DNA from: Gp13-AA77 sp035946735
GTDB lineage: Bacteria; Acidobacteriota; Terriglobia; UBA7540
Assembly (NCBI GenBank): GCA_035946735.1
Contig: DASYYZ010000005.1
Location: 28,282-92,281 of the forward strand
Length of the DNA: 64,000 bases
Reading direction: 5' to 3'
Shown: in pieces, positions 26,506 to 36,085 of the stretch
Numbering within the stretch: position 1 is the first letter of the stretch
Layout: each line of letters opens with the position of its first letter
Made by a program: the position numbers and the translations under genes
Notes under the pieces: generated by a model
The model's input: only the letters and a program-made list of their open reading frames with translations
The model's database searches: none
Told to the model about the DNA's origin: nothing

Positions 26506-27777
26506 ATGAAAATCCTATTTCTTACACTTCTCCTGACGGTTCCCGCATTCGGGGCTTCTCCGGAGACCATGCTGCCGTCATCGCCCGCCCAGCGCAGGAT
26601 CGAAAGAGCGCAAGCCTTCGTGCAGCAGCAGCCCAACCGGTACCAGGCCTTCAACGATCTGGCCCTGGCCCTGATGGCCCGCGCGCGGGAGATCGGAGAT
26701 GCCGCTTATTACCAGCAAGCCGAGCAGGCAATCCGGAACTCCCTGCGCATCGAGCCTGGCAACTTTGAAGGCAAGAAAGCGCACGTCGCCCTGCTTCTCG
26801 ACGAACGCAAATATCGCGAGGCGCTCGAAGAGGCGACGGCGATCAACCATGGCACGCCGGATGACGTTCTCGTGTGGGGCTACATGGCTGAAGCCGACGC
26901 GGCCCTCGGGGACTACGATGCTGCTGAAAAGGCGGCGCAATGGATGATGGACCTGCGGCCTGGAAACACGCCGGCCTACTTGTGTGGCGCCGCTCTTCGG
27001 GAAGATTGGGGTGACATCGACGGCTCCCTCGACTGGCTGAGTAAGGCCCTGCAGGAAACCCCTCCTCTCGAGACCGAAGAAGAGGCCTGGATCCTCACCC
27101 GCATGGCCGGGCTTAACCGGGCGATCGGAAAATCCGAATCCGCCGATTCCCTGCTTCAGCAGGCCTTGAAGGTCTTTCCCGATTACCACCTGTCGCTGGA
27201 GGAATTGGCCCGGGTGCGCATGGCCGAGCAGCGTTACACCGAGGCTGTGGAGTTGATGGAACGGCGCAATCACACCTTTCCGAGTCCGCAAAGCCGCTAC
27301 CTCCTGGCCGAAGCCTTAGGGCGCGCTGGTCAGGAGGTGAGAGCCCGTACAGCCTTCGCGCAGTTTGAGCAAGAAGCGCGGAGCCGCATCGATCAGCCCG
27401 ATAACGCAAATCGGGAACTGGTTCTCTACGACGCAGATCGCGCGCGCGAGCCGGCAGAAGCCCTCCGCATTGCGCGACTGGAGATGGGCCGCCGTCACGA
27501 CGTCTGGACTCTGGATGCCTACGCCTGGGCTCTCCATGCGAACGGCCAGGACGCCGATGCCCGCGGCCAGATCGAGAAGGCTCTGGCCGTGGGGACGCGT
27601 GAAGCCGCTCTCTTCTATCACGCCGGAGCGATTGCCGCGGCCCGGGGAGACAAGGGCGCGGCCAGCCGCTACTTGAAGCAGTCGCTCGATCTCGATCCGG
27701 CGCCAGAGATCATGGACCGCGACCAACAGGCGCTTGCCCTGCTTTTCACGTCAGCACGGGACCAGAGGGCACATTGA
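26506..27777 (+). CDS. secreted TPR protein 1
   Basis: From the ATG at 26506 (MKILFLTLLLTVPAFGA, with GAGG upstream) the protein has 423 residues: a signal peptide and then about ten tetratricopeptide-like helical repeats. Examples are YQAFNDLALALMARAREIGD, VWGYMAEADAALGDYDAAEK and WTLDAYAWALHANGQDADAR. TPR solenoids bind partner proteins. This one should lie in the periplasm. It is followed by a related TPR gene whose start overlaps its stop, and both precede the NicO-type transporter. A scaffold or chaperone role for the DUF4331 protein or transporter is inferred, not shown. A longer frame to 26464 lacks a signal peptide start and was rejected. Confidence 0.85.
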   Translation: MKILFLTLLLTVPAFGASPETMLPSSPAQRRIERAQAFVQQQPNRYQAFNDLALALMARAREIGDAAYYQQAEQAIRNSLRIEPGNFEGKKAHVALLLDERKYREALEEATAINHGTPDDVLVWGYMAEADAALGDYDAAEKAAQWMMDLRPGNTPAYLCGAALREDWGDIDGSLDWLSKALQETPPLETEEEAWILTRMAGLNRAIGKSESADSLLQQALKVFPDYHLSLEELARVRMAEQRYTEAVELMERRNHTFPSPQSRYLLAEALGRAGQEVRARTAFAQFEQEARSRIDQPDNANRELVLYDADRAREPAEALRIARLEMGRRHDVWTLDAYAWALHANGQDADARGQIEKALAVGTREAALFYHAGAIAAARGDKGAASRYLKQSLDLDPAPEIMDRDQQALALLFTSARDQRAH

Positions 27778-29210
27778 AAACGACCCTTCCGAATCTGCGC
27801 CTTGCCTCCCACTGGGTGAACAGTATGCTGTCCGTCCGCAGCTCAACTCTCGCCCTCACTGTGGCGCTGTCGCTCATCGCGGGCGCAGCCCTCTGCGCCG
27901 GCCAGTCCGCCACCGACCGTAACATTCAAGGCTTGCAGGTGCGCGCCAAAATCTACCCCCAGGACTACCGTATCTATGACGGGCTCGGCGCGGCATATAT
28001 CCAGAAGGGACGTGAAACGGCAGACTCCAGCTACTACGAACTCGCCCGGCAGGCGTTGAATAAGTCGCTGGACCTGCTCTCGAATGACCCCGGCGCCGCC
28101 TCGGCCAAGACTCACATGGCCGTAGTCTCCATGGCCGAGCATCAATTCGAGGACGCGATCCGGTGGGCCCAGGAGGCGCTGGCTTTGGGCTCCGGCGACC
28201 CTGCTCCGTGGGCGATCCTGGGCGATGCACTCACCGACCTCGGCCGATATGATCAGGCCACCGCCGCCTACGCCCACCTGCGGGATCCTGCGGATGCAGA
28301 AGGAGCGTCACCAGGCGTTGCCTATGAACATGACAGCCGAGTGGCGTATCTCGAGTTCCTCAAGGGCGACTCGCAAGGCGCAAAAAGGCTGATGCAAGCC
28401 GCCATTTCGAGCGCCTTGGCGCTGCACTTGCCGCGAGAGAACGTGGCCTGGAGCCAGTATCAGCTCGGCGAAATTTGCTTCCGCAGCGGAGACCTGGAAT
28501 GCGCCGAACGGGCTTATCAGGCGGGTCTTGAAGTCCAGCCTGATTCCTATCGCAATCTCGCCGGACTGGGCGAGCTCCGGGCGGCCCAAAGGCGGAACGC
28601 CGAGGCGATCGCCCTACTGGAGCGCGCGCTCGCCATCGTGCCCTTCCCGATGTACGCCGCCGCGCTCTACGATCTCGAGATCAAGGCCGACCATCCGGCG
28701 GAGGCAAAGAAGCAGTACGACCTCATCCAGTTCATCAGCAGGCTAAACCCGATCAATGAGCGCTTGTTCTACCGGGAGCTGGCGCTCTTCTACGCGGACC
28801 ATGGCCTGAAGCTTGATGAATCCGTTGCTCTCGCGCGCAAGGAGATCGAGGTTCGGCAGGACATCTACACCTGGGACATTCTTGCCTGGACGCTCTACAA
28901 GAACAATCGAGCCGAAGAGGCCGCCCAGGCCATGCAGAAAGCGCTTGCGCCTGGAACCGAGGACGCGTTGCTGTATTTCCACGCGGGCATGATCGAGGCG
29001 CGCTGCGGCCATCCGGAACTTGCGCGGACTCTGCTGGAACGCGCTCTGAGGCTGAACCCGCACTTCCATCCGTTTTACGGCGACGAGGCCCGGCGAACGT
29101 TGGCCCTGCTGGCGGTTCCGGCGGGCGCGGCTCATCGTCAAACCGGAGCGGCGCTCACCTCCGTTCCAACGAGCACGTTGGCCTCCGGCACATTGAAAGG
29201 CAGGAGCTAA
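27774..29210 (+). CDS. secreted TPR protein 2
   Basis: The 478-residue protein is a second TPR solenoid, paralogous in layout to the preceding gene. Repeats include YRIYDGLGAAYIQKGRETAD, PWAILGDALTDLGRYDQATA and YDLEIKADHPAEAKKQYDL. A TTG at 27774 overlaps the upstream stop (TTGA) and has GAGGG a few bases before it, suggesting coupled translation. The alternative ATG at 27825 (MLSVRSSTLALTVALSLIAG) gives a cleaner signal peptide. Either way the product is exported. The C-terminus is a short Ala/Thr/Ser-rich tail. It lies 7 bp before the NicO-type transporter gene, so they share a transcript. Function beyond protein binding is not known. Confidence 0.85.
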   Translation: MKTTLPNLRLASHWVNSMLSVRSSTLALTVALSLIAGAALCAGQSATDRNIQGLQVRAKIYPQDYRIYDGLGAAYIQKGRETADSSYYELARQALNKSLDLLSNDPGAASAKTHMAVVSMAEHQFEDAIRWAQEALALGSGDPAPWAILGDALTDLGRYDQATAAYAHLRDPADAEGASPGVAYEHDSRVAYLEFLKGDSQGAKRLMQAAISSALALHLPRENVAWSQYQLGEICFRSGDLECAERAYQAGLEVQPDSYRNLAGLGELRAAQRRNAEAIALLERALAIVPFPMYAAALYDLEIKADHPAEAKKQYDLIQFISRLNPINERLFYRELALFYADHGLKLDESVALARKEIEVRQDIYTWDILAWTLYKNNRAEEAAQAMQKALAPGTEDALLYFHAGMIEARCGHPELARTLLERALRLNPHFHPFYGDEARRTLALLAVPAGAAHRQTGAALTSVPTSTLASGTLKGRS

Positions 29211-29217
29211 GACTTCC

Positions 29218-31062
29218 GTGAGGCGAGCTAAACTTGGATTTCGACTGGTCCGCGCTGTGTGGCTCAGTCTCCCTGCCATCGGCCTGGCCGTCGTCTACTT
29301 TATTCCGCACTTTGCCTGGGCCCATCCCATGGGCAATTTCAGCATCAGCCACTTCAGCGGGATTCATGTTGCGCCCGGAGCGGTGGAGATTCGCTACATC
29401 CTGGATATGGCGGAGATTCCTACGTTTCAGGAACAACAGGCGACCGGAATCGTGACCGATGCTCGTGATCCGCGCGTGACCGCCTACCTCGCACAGAAGG
29501 CCGATACTTTGAAGACCGGGCTGACCGTCACACTTGATGGTCATTCCCTGGCGCTCGAGACGATATCGGAGGACGTCATCTTCCCTCCCGGAGCCGGCGG
29601 ACTTCCCACCATGAAGATCGGTGTGGTTTATCGCGCACGCTTCTCGGGTGACCTGTGCGCGGCCGGGTTCTGCACGCTTGATTATGGCGACCGTAACTTG
29701 CCGGATCGCGCGGGTTGGAAGGAGATCGTAGTTGCGGCCGATCCAGGGGTGACGATGCAATCCAGCACCGCGCCGGCCAGGTCGCGCAGCCGGGAGCTCG
29801 CCAACTATCCCGCCGACTTGATCAACAGCCCGCCGCAGGATTTGTCGGCGCGTTTGACATTCGCTACGGCGGCGGGGCTGCCAGTTAGCGCGCGCCTGGA
29901 AACCGCCGCCGATGGCTCTGCCGGTGGTGTAGCTCCGAAGCCGTCAGGCGCGCGCGCTGCTTCCGGCAAAGCGATCGCGATGCTGCGAGCGACGTCCAAA
30001 CCCGCGACTCCCGGCATCCTGGGGTCGAGCGGCGCCTCCACTCACGCCGCGCCGCCGCCCCTGGCGGGACCGGCTGTTCCCGCCCCGTCGGCCGCGTCTG
30101 AATCGATGTCCACCGATACTGCAAGCGGCGCAGTGGCAGGGCTCGCCCTCAAAGGCAATGCGCAAGGAACCCCCCGCAACCGGTTTACGGAACTCATCGC
30201 CTCGAACCAATGGGGACTCTGGTTTCTGCTCACCGCAGCTCTGATCGCCGCGGCCCTGGGCGGGTTGCACGCGCTTGAGCCCGGTCACGGCAAGACCATC
30301 GTTGCGGCCTATCTGGTGGGCTCGCAGGGAACGGCCGCCCACGCTTTATGGCTCGGCTTGATTGTAACCGTCACACACACCGCCGGGGTTTACGCGCTCG
30401 GTCTGATCACGCTATACGCCTCCAAGTACATCGTGCCCGACCATCTATACCCCTGGCTCGGCGTATTTTCCGGCCTTACCATTGCCGCACTCGGCCTCTA
30501 CATGCTCAGGCGGCGTTACGCCGGTCACGCGCACGGACACAGTCATAGCCACGGCGGCCATCATGATCATCACGGTTGGTTGAGCCACAGCCACACGGGC
30601 GAAGATGTGCAGCACGACCACGCGGACCACGCCCACGCCCACTCGCATCATGATCACGATCACGCTCATCACGATCACCAGCGGCACGAGCACGACGAGC
30701 ATCATCACGTGCACCGGCCGGCGAAGCCTTTCTCATACCGGCAACTGATTGCCCTCGGCGTAACGGGCGGGATTGTGCCGTGCCCTGCGGCTCTCGTGGT
30801 TCTGTTGAGCGCGGTCTCGCTGCACCGTCTGGCCTTCGGACTCTACCTGATTCTGGCGTTCAGCCTGGGCCTGGCGGCCGTGCTGATTTCTATCGGGCTC
30901 GCGACCGTATACGCGCGGCGCCTATTGGCCCGCGTTCCCACCGAGGGACCGGTGATCAATCGATGGCTTCCGATGGCATCGGCGGCCGTCATCACGTGCC
31001 TGGGACTCGCTCTCGTATTTCAAGGACTGCTATCGATGGGAGTGGTTCACTTCCGATTGTAG
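29218..31062 (+). CDS. NicO-family nickel/cobalt transporter with periplasmic domain and His-rich loop
   Basis: The 614-residue protein starts at a GTG and has three parts. After a signal-anchor (residues 10-32, ending AWAHPMGNF) comes a periplasmic beta domain (IEVRYILDM-like, residues 33-220) and a low-complexity Ala/Pro/Ser linker. The membrane part begins near residue 330 (WGLWFLLTAALIAAALGGLH, then ALEPGHGKTIVAAYLVG), which is the NicO signature. A cytoplasmic or periplasmic loop of roughly 60 residues (about 435-500) is almost wholly His, Asp, Ala and Gly. The last three helices follow (GGIVPCPAALVVLLSA). NicO proteins such as RcnA export Ni2+ or Co2+, others import. The His loop should bind the metal. 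Direction of transport cannot be read from sequence. Confidence 0.88.
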   Translation: MRRAKLGFRLVRAVWLSLPAIGLAVVYFIPHFAWAHPMGNFSISHFSGIHVAPGAVEIRYILDMAEIPTFQEQQATGIVTDARDPRVTAYLAQKADTLKTGLTVTLDGHSLALETISEDVIFPPGAGGLPTMKIGVVYRARFSGDLCAAGFCTLDYGDRNLPDRAGWKEIVVAADPGVTMQSSTAPARSRSRELANYPADLINSPPQDLSARLTFATAAGLPVSARLETAADGSAGGVAPKPSGARAASGKAIAMLRATSKPATPGILGSSGASTHAAPPPLAGPAVPAPSAASESMSTDTASGAVAGLALKGNAQGTPRNRFTELIASNQWGLWFLLTAALIAAALGGLHALEPGHGKTIVAAYLVGSQGTAAHALWLGLIVTVTHTAGVYALGLITLYASKYIVPDHLYPWLGVFSGLTIAALGLYMLRRRYAGHAHGHSHSHGGHHDHHGWLSHSHTGEDVQHDHADHAHAHSHHDHDHAHHDHQRHEHDEHHHVHRPAKPFSYRQLIALGVTGGIVPCPAALVVLLSAVSLHRLAFGLYLILAFSLGLAAVLISIGLATVYARRLLARVPTEGPVINRWLPMASAAVITCLGLALVFQGLLSMGVVHFRL

Positions 31063-31082
31063 GCAGTACCAGCGGAGGATGC

Positions 31083-31895
31083 ATGAGTAGTTTGGTCGCA
31101 ATCACTTTGCTCGGGTTTCTGCTTGGCATGCGCCACGCTACCGATGCCGATCACGTCATTGCGGTGAGCACGATTGTGAGCCGGCAGCGATCCGTGGGCA
31201 GCGCGGCCTTGATCGGCGCGTTTTGGGGAGTTGGCCACACTTTCACCATTGTGGCCGTGGGCGCAGCGATCATCGTCTTCAACCTCGTTATTCCACCGCG
31301 GCTGGGCTTGGCCATGGAGCTGGCGGTTGGAATCATGCTGGTGCTGCTGGGCGCATTGAACGTCACGGGGGTCATCAAGCGGCTCACCGCCCGCTTCACT
31401 CCTGCGTTGGCGGACGGGCACTCGCATCCCCACCCTCACGGCGATTACATTCATAATCACGTGCACGGTCATGAGCCTGACCGCCACGGACACCGGGAGG
31501 CGGCAACGCCGCTCGGCCGTCTCGACAGCCGCTTCGGCCGCGCCAACGGTCGATTCGGTCTCTATCAGATCCTGCGTCCCTTGATCGTGGGTGTTGTTCA
31601 CGGACTGGCCGGATCGGCCGCCGTGGCTCTCCTGGTGCTGGCTACGATCCACAATTCCACTTTGGCCGTGTCCTATCTGTTGGTATTCGGAGTGGGAACC
31701 ATCGCCGGAATGATGCTGATCACGACAGCCATCGCTGTCCCTTACGTCTATGCGGGAAGCCGATTCACTCGGCTCAACGGCGGCCTCGCCGCAGCCTCGG
31801 GCTTGCTTAGCGTGGGCTTCGGCCTCTTCATCGCCTACCAAACCGGCTTCGTCAGCGGCCTGTTCACAGGCCATCCCCAGTGGACGCCCCGGTAA
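31083..31895 (+). CDS. second nickel/cobalt-type permease (NiCoT/UreH-like)
   Basis: The start at 31083 follows GGAGG by 5 nt and gives 270 residues. The first helix carries LLGFLLGMRHATDADHVIAV, which contains the H-x4-DH nickel-binding signature of NiCoT-like permeases. GAFWGVGHTFTIV follows in the second helix. A short His-rich loop (HSHPHPHGDYIHNHVHGHEP) splits the protein, followed by VHGLAGSAAVALLVLATI and two more helices. It resembles UreH/HoxN-type transporters. It lies 20 bp after the NicO gene, so the two are co-expressed and may act as an importer/exporter pair or as parts of one system. Metal specificity is not evident. Confidence 0.88.
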   Translation: MSSLVAITLLGFLLGMRHATDADHVIAVSTIVSRQRSVGSAALIGAFWGVGHTFTIVAVGAAIIVFNLVIPPRLGLAMELAVGIMLVLLGALNVTGVIKRLTARFTPALADGHSHPHPHGDYIHNHVHGHEPDRHGHREAATPLGRLDSRFGRANGRFGLYQILRPLIVGVVHGLAGSAAVALLVLATIHNSTLAVSYLLVFGVGTIAGMMLITTAIAVPYVYAGSRFTRLNGGLAAASGLLSVGFGLFIAYQTGFVSGLFTGHPQWTPR

Positions 31896-31944
31896 AGGCA
31901 CGCACTCTAAAAGATTCTTATCATCCGCATACCAAAGAACGGTC

Positions 31945-31973
31945 TTGACATTCGTTCGCCGCGTGACTAGCTT
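31945..31973 (+). promoter_or_regulatory. sigma70-type promoter of the Oar-like receptor gene
   Basis: TTGACA (31945-31950) and TAGCTT (31968-31973) are separated by exactly 17 bp, 146 bp before the start of the receptor gene at 32119. The -35 box is perfect and the -10 box has three of six consensus bases. No operator like those at 43289 or 54590 overlaps it. Confidence 0.55.
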
Positions 31974-32118
31974 AAGCGGAACGCGGCGATTTGTCTGTCA
32001 ACGATCACCGCGTGTTCTCTCGGGAACCCTTGGGTTCGCGTCAGTGGCATTGCTTCTTGCTCTTGATCGCTTCGGCAGTGGAATTTCAAAGGGATCGTTG
32101 GATGCCTGGGAGGTTCTT

Positions 32119-35100
32119 ATGAAAGGCAGAGGTAAGGCTGGACCGTGCCGCTATTTGGCGACCGGCCTGGGTATCATGGTGTCACTTGGCGCTGCCAGGA
32201 TGCTGCGCGCGCAACTCAACACAGGAATCGTCGAGGGTTTCGTGACGGACCCGGCAGGGGCGGCCGTCGCCAACGCCGAGGTTACCGTGACCTCGCTCGA
32301 TACCGGCGTCGCGAACCCGACACGAACCAATAGCACAGGCTACTATCGCGCCGTTGACCTCGTTCCCGGGCGCTATCGCGTGCACATCGAAGCGTCCGGT
32401 TTCTCCCCTGTGGATCTGGTCGGTATCGAGGTTCCGGCTGGACAGACGGTGAAGGAGGACGGGCAGTTGAAAGTGGGTAGCACCCGTCAGTTGGTGGAAG
32501 TAACCGCCGCAGCCTCTTTGGTTGAGACGGCGCCCTCCAACACCTCAAGCGCCGTCGACTCGCAGATCATCCAGGACATGCCGCTGCAAGGCCGCGACCT
32601 CCAGCAATTGATCTTTCTGCTGCCAGGCGTGCAGAACGATGCCGGTCCTCCAGGCAGCAATTTCGGCTTCAACAGCCAGTTCGGAATCTTCCCGGACCCT
32701 ACCTACGTTCAGGGGTCTGATGTGTCTGTGAACGGCGGTCAGGGAGGCGCGAATGCGTGGTACCTCGACGGCAGCCTGAACGTCTCCACGCTCTCCGAGA
32801 ACATCAACGTCAATCCCTCGCCCGATGCCGTTTCGGAGTTCCAGGCGATTACCAGCAACCTGGCTGCCGAGTACGGCCGTACCGGCGGCGGCGTATTCAA
32901 CGTGGTGTTGAAATCGGGAACCAACAAACTGCACGGCAGCCTATATGATTACATCCGCAACAGCGCGCTCGATGCCCGGAACCCCTTTACGTCCGTCGAT
33001 GCCAACGGGAACCTGATTCCCAGCCGGCGCCTTCAATTCACCGACGCTGGAGGCACGATTGGCGGTCCGGTGATCCTGCCGCACATCTATAACGGGCGCG
33101 ACAAGACGTTCTTTTTCTTCTCCCTCGACAAGACAATTCTGCATCTCACCGGCACGGCAGCGCCCTTCACGGTGCCCACCCCACTCATGCGTAGCGGTGA
33201 TTTCAGCGAGGATCCCAATGCGTCGTCCTTCGGCATCTGGAATCCCTTGAGCACCACCGGTCCTGACTCGAGTGGACAATTTCAGCGCACGGCCTTTGGC
33301 GCCCCGGCGGCCGGATATTCCAATGGCTGCTTGAACACGGTGGTGGAGGCGGGAGCCAAGAATGGCGTGCGTACGTGCAATTTCAGCACCCAGATCCCGT
33401 CGAGCATGCTGAATCCTGTGGCCCAGTTCTTCGTCAATTCCTACCCGCTCCCCAATTTCAACGATCCGAACAGCAACTGCCCGATGGGAAAGAGCGGCTA
33501 CAAAATCTGCGACAACTATCTGGCAATGATTGGGAACAGCCAGGATCCGCTCAACATGTCGATCAAGGTTGACCACAGTTATAGCGACAAGAGCAAGTTT
33601 CTTGTGGAATGGCTATTTAATCCGGGTAGCTACAATATCTTCAGGACGCCCTGGACCGGACCCACGTTCCCTTCGGTGGGATTCGGCGCTTCTTTTCCGG
33701 TTGACTTTGCAAACCAGGTGGCAACGGTCGGACACACCTATGTCTTCAGCCCGACCCTGGTCAATGAATTTCGCGCCAGTTTCAGCCGCCAGTACATGAA
33801 CAGCCATCCCTCAACGGGCACCTTTCCCGAAAGCGTCACCGACCTTTCCGCCGTGCAGCAGGAGCTTGCGTCTTCCCAGATCTTCCTCGGGCCCGGCGTG
33901 CCCGATCCTGAGTGGGAACTCAACATGGTGGAAGGGAGAAGTTCCACCTTCGGCAATCCAGGTTTCTTGAACATGATGCGGGCCGGCGAGGCTTACACGA
34001 TCCTGGATAACGTCACCAAGACTCTGGGCCGCCATACCCTGATGACGGGTTTTCTGTACCGCGACGAACACGATGGCCGCCTCATTTACGATCCCACTCA
34101 GGTTAATTTCGACGGCACGCTGGTTCAGGATCCGATCACAGGTCTCGGGGGATTTGGGCTCGAGCAGTTCATACTGGGCGCGCCCAGTCCGAGCGTCGGA
34201 GGCCTTGGCAAGACCCAGACGGGTCTCACCGGGCAACCTTACCAGGTGGACCACTATTGGGGGTTTTTCGGCCAGGATGATTTCCGTGTCAAACCGAATT
34301 TTACGCTGAACGTGGGCCTGCGATGGGATATTCCGGGATACTGGAGAACAAGACAGCAACCGATGTCGAACTTCTGCCTCAATTGTACCGATTCCGCTAC
34401 CGGAATGCAGGGCGAGATGATTTACTCGGGTTCGCCCCAACTCCCCGCTGGAGCCAACATCTTCCCGGCCAACAAGAAGGACTTTGCTCCGCGTTTTAAT
34501 TTTTCCTGGAGCCCGCGCGGGAATAACAAGACCGTGATCCGGGCCGGCTACGACATGTTCTACACCAACGCCACCAATGCTCTGAACAACGACGGCCAGG
34601 GAGTTGCGCCGGGACCCTTGTGGCAAACCTTCTCCTACTGGGAGGGCAGTGCCAATCCATCGACGTGCGCGCCCTTCCTGGGCGAGTGTCTGCCTTGGGA
34701 GCTGGGTAGCCCTACTGTTCCGACGGGACAACTCACTCAACCTCCCATTCCCGCCAATGGACTCTCACCCGCCCAGGAAAAAGTGCCGGGATACGGCTAC
34801 GCGCTACAGTTCTACGCGCCTCCGCCGGCCGTTGATCCGATGGTGCAGATGTGGAATGTGGACGTCCAGCGCGAGCTTCCCGGCGACATGATGGTTGAAA
34901 TCGGTTACGTCGGCAGCCACGGCACCCATTTGGCCGGCGACACGTTTCGCAACTACAACTACGTTCCCACGGCCGACAAGCTCAAGTATCAGAGCCAGCT
35001 CAACAGCGAGGTCCCGATCAGCAATTATTTCTCCGGAAATACGCTCGCCCTGATGGAGCAAACCTGGGGGGGCACGAAGCTGCCGCTTTCCAGCATGCTG

Positions 35101-36066
35101 GTTCCGTACCCGCTGTTCAGTTCCATTTTTTCGCAGACCGTGCTGGATGCGACCTCGTCTTACAATGCGGTCCACTTCAAAGTGCAGAAGCGCTTTTCAC
35201 ACGGACTCAACTTTATCAGCATCTACACGATCTCAAAGGAGATTGATAGCTGCACCGAAGCTCAACTGGCGTCGCAGTTGTTTGATCCCATCCACTCGGG
35301 CTACGCGGGAAATATCGGGGGACGAATCGGCGCCCAGGGCGGAGGATTCGCCTCCGGAGCTTCGGGGGTGTTTGGCACCGGATGTCAGAATGAGGACAAC
35401 CGTGCGGCCGACCGAACCATCTCCATCGCTGATATTCCGCAGGATTTCAACTTTGCCGGCACCTACGAACTGCCGGTGGGTTCCGGCCGCCACTTCCTGA
35501 ACCACGGCGGGCTCGCAGGCGCCTTGCTGGGCGGCTGGATCTTGACGGGAAATTTCAATGCCGAGAGCGGCACGCCGCTCGAAGTGAGCGGTCCCTGTGA
35601 CGCCATCACCTGCCGCCCGGACCTCGTCGGGGATCCCTCGCTCAGCCACAGCCGTCCCAAAGCGGATTTGATCAACGACTGGATCAATCCGAACGCGTTT
35701 CTCCCTCCTTACGGCGCCGATCAGACTTTCTGGCAGAATCCCACGGCCACCGATCCGCGCTACTGGCAGTTTGGTACGGCAGGACTCTACTTGCCGGGTT
35801 TGAGGGGACCCGGTTTCTGGAACGTCGATACGTCACTATCCAAGCAGTTCCGCTTTGGAGAGGGCCGTTACGTTCAATTCCGGTGGGAAGTCTATAACAC
35901 CCTCAACCACCAGAACCTCGGCCTTCCTAATACGAATTTCTGTCTGGCGCCCGGCCCGGGCGGTGCAACCGATGCTGTGCATCAGGCCGGCTGCTCGTTC
36001 GGCAAAATTACAAATATCCAGACGGATCCGCGAGCGATGGAGTTCAGCCTGAAGTTTGCGTTCTAA
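32119..36066 (+). CDS. Oar-like TonB-dependent receptor 1
   Basis: The ATG at 32119 has GGGAGG 5-6 nt upstream and gives 1315 residues. The signal peptide (GLGIMVSLGAARMLRAQ) leads into a carboxypeptidase-regulatory-like domain (VEGFVTDPAGAAVANAEVTV). A plug follows with LQGRDLQQLIFLLPGV and AAEYGRTGGGVFNVVLKSGT, and then a large barrel ending MEFSLKFAF with the usual terminal Phe. Such Oar-like receptors are abundant in Acidobacteriota and are thought to import large or polymeric ligands with TonB energy. The frame continues upstream to 31750 but overlaps the permease gene and has no start signal there. It has its own promoter at 31945. Confidence 0.92.
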   Translation: MKGRGKAGPCRYLATGLGIMVSLGAARMLRAQLNTGIVEGFVTDPAGAAVANAEVTVTSLDTGVANPTRTNSTGYYRAVDLVPGRYRVHIEASGFSPVDLVGIEVPAGQTVKEDGQLKVGSTRQLVEVTAAASLVETAPSNTSSAVDSQIIQDMPLQGRDLQQLIFLLPGVQNDAGPPGSNFGFNSQFGIFPDPTYVQGSDVSVNGGQGGANAWYLDGSLNVSTLSENINVNPSPDAVSEFQAITSNLAAEYGRTGGGVFNVVLKSGTNKLHGSLYDYIRNSALDARNPFTSVDANGNLIPSRRLQFTDAGGTIGGPVILPHIYNGRDKTFFFFSLDKTILHLTGTAAPFTVPTPLMRSGDFSEDPNASSFGIWNPLSTTGPDSSGQFQRTAFGAPAAGYSNGCLNTVVEAGAKNGVRTCNFSTQIPSSMLNPVAQFFVNSYPLPNFNDPNSNCPMGKSGYKICDNYLAMIGNSQDPLNMSIKVDHSYSDKSKFLVEWLFNPGSYNIFRTPWTGPTFPSVGFGASFPVDFANQVATVGHTYVFSPTLVNEFRASFSRQYMNSHPSTGTFPESVTDLSAVQQELASSQIFLGPGVPDPEWELNMVEGRSSTFGNPGFLNMMRAGEAYTILDNVTKTLGRHTLMTGFLYRDEHDGRLIYDPTQVNFDGTLVQDPITGLGGFGLEQFILGAPSPSVGGLGKTQTGLTGQPYQVDHYWGFFGQDDFRVKPNFTLNVGLRWDIPGYWRTRQQPMSNFCLNCTDSATGMQGEMIYSGSPQLPAGANIFPANKKDFAPRFNFSWSPRGNNKTVIRAGYDMFYTNATNALNNDGQGVAPGPLWQTFSYWEGSANPSTCAPFLGECLPWELGSPTVPTGQLTQPPIPANGLSPAQEKVPGYGYALQFYAPPPAVDPMVQMWNVDVQRELPGDMMVEIGYVGSHGTHLAGDTFRNYNYVPTADKLKYQSQLNSEVPISNYFSGNTLALMEQTWGGTKLPLSSMLVPYPLFSSIFSQTVLDATSSYNAVHFKVQKRFSHGLNFISIYTISKEIDSCTEAQLASQLFDPIHSGYAGNIGGRIGAQGGGFASGASGVFGTGCQNEDNRAADRTISIADIPQDFNFAGTYELPVGSGRHFLNHGGLAGALLGGWILTGNFNAESGTPLEVSGPCDAITCRPDLVGDPSLSHSRPKADLINDWINPNAFLPPYGADQTFWQNPTATDPRYWQFGTAGLYLPGLRGPGFWNVDTSLSKQFRFGEGRYVQFRWEVYNTLNHQNLGLPNTNFCLAPGPGGATDAVHQAGCSFGKITNIQTDPRAMEFSLKFAF

Positions 36067-36085
36067 GGGACTTTTCTTTGTTGCT

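Noticed and set aside
30450..30700. Val/Met-rich minus-strand frame opposite the His-rich loop
   Set aside because: It is the antisense of CAT/CAC histidine codons (giving Met/Val), not a real membrane protein.
31750..32118. upstream extension of the Oar-like receptor 1 frame
   Set aside because: It overlaps the permease gene and the TTGACA/TAGCTT promoter. The ATG at 32119 has a strong ribosome-binding site and is followed by a signal peptide.
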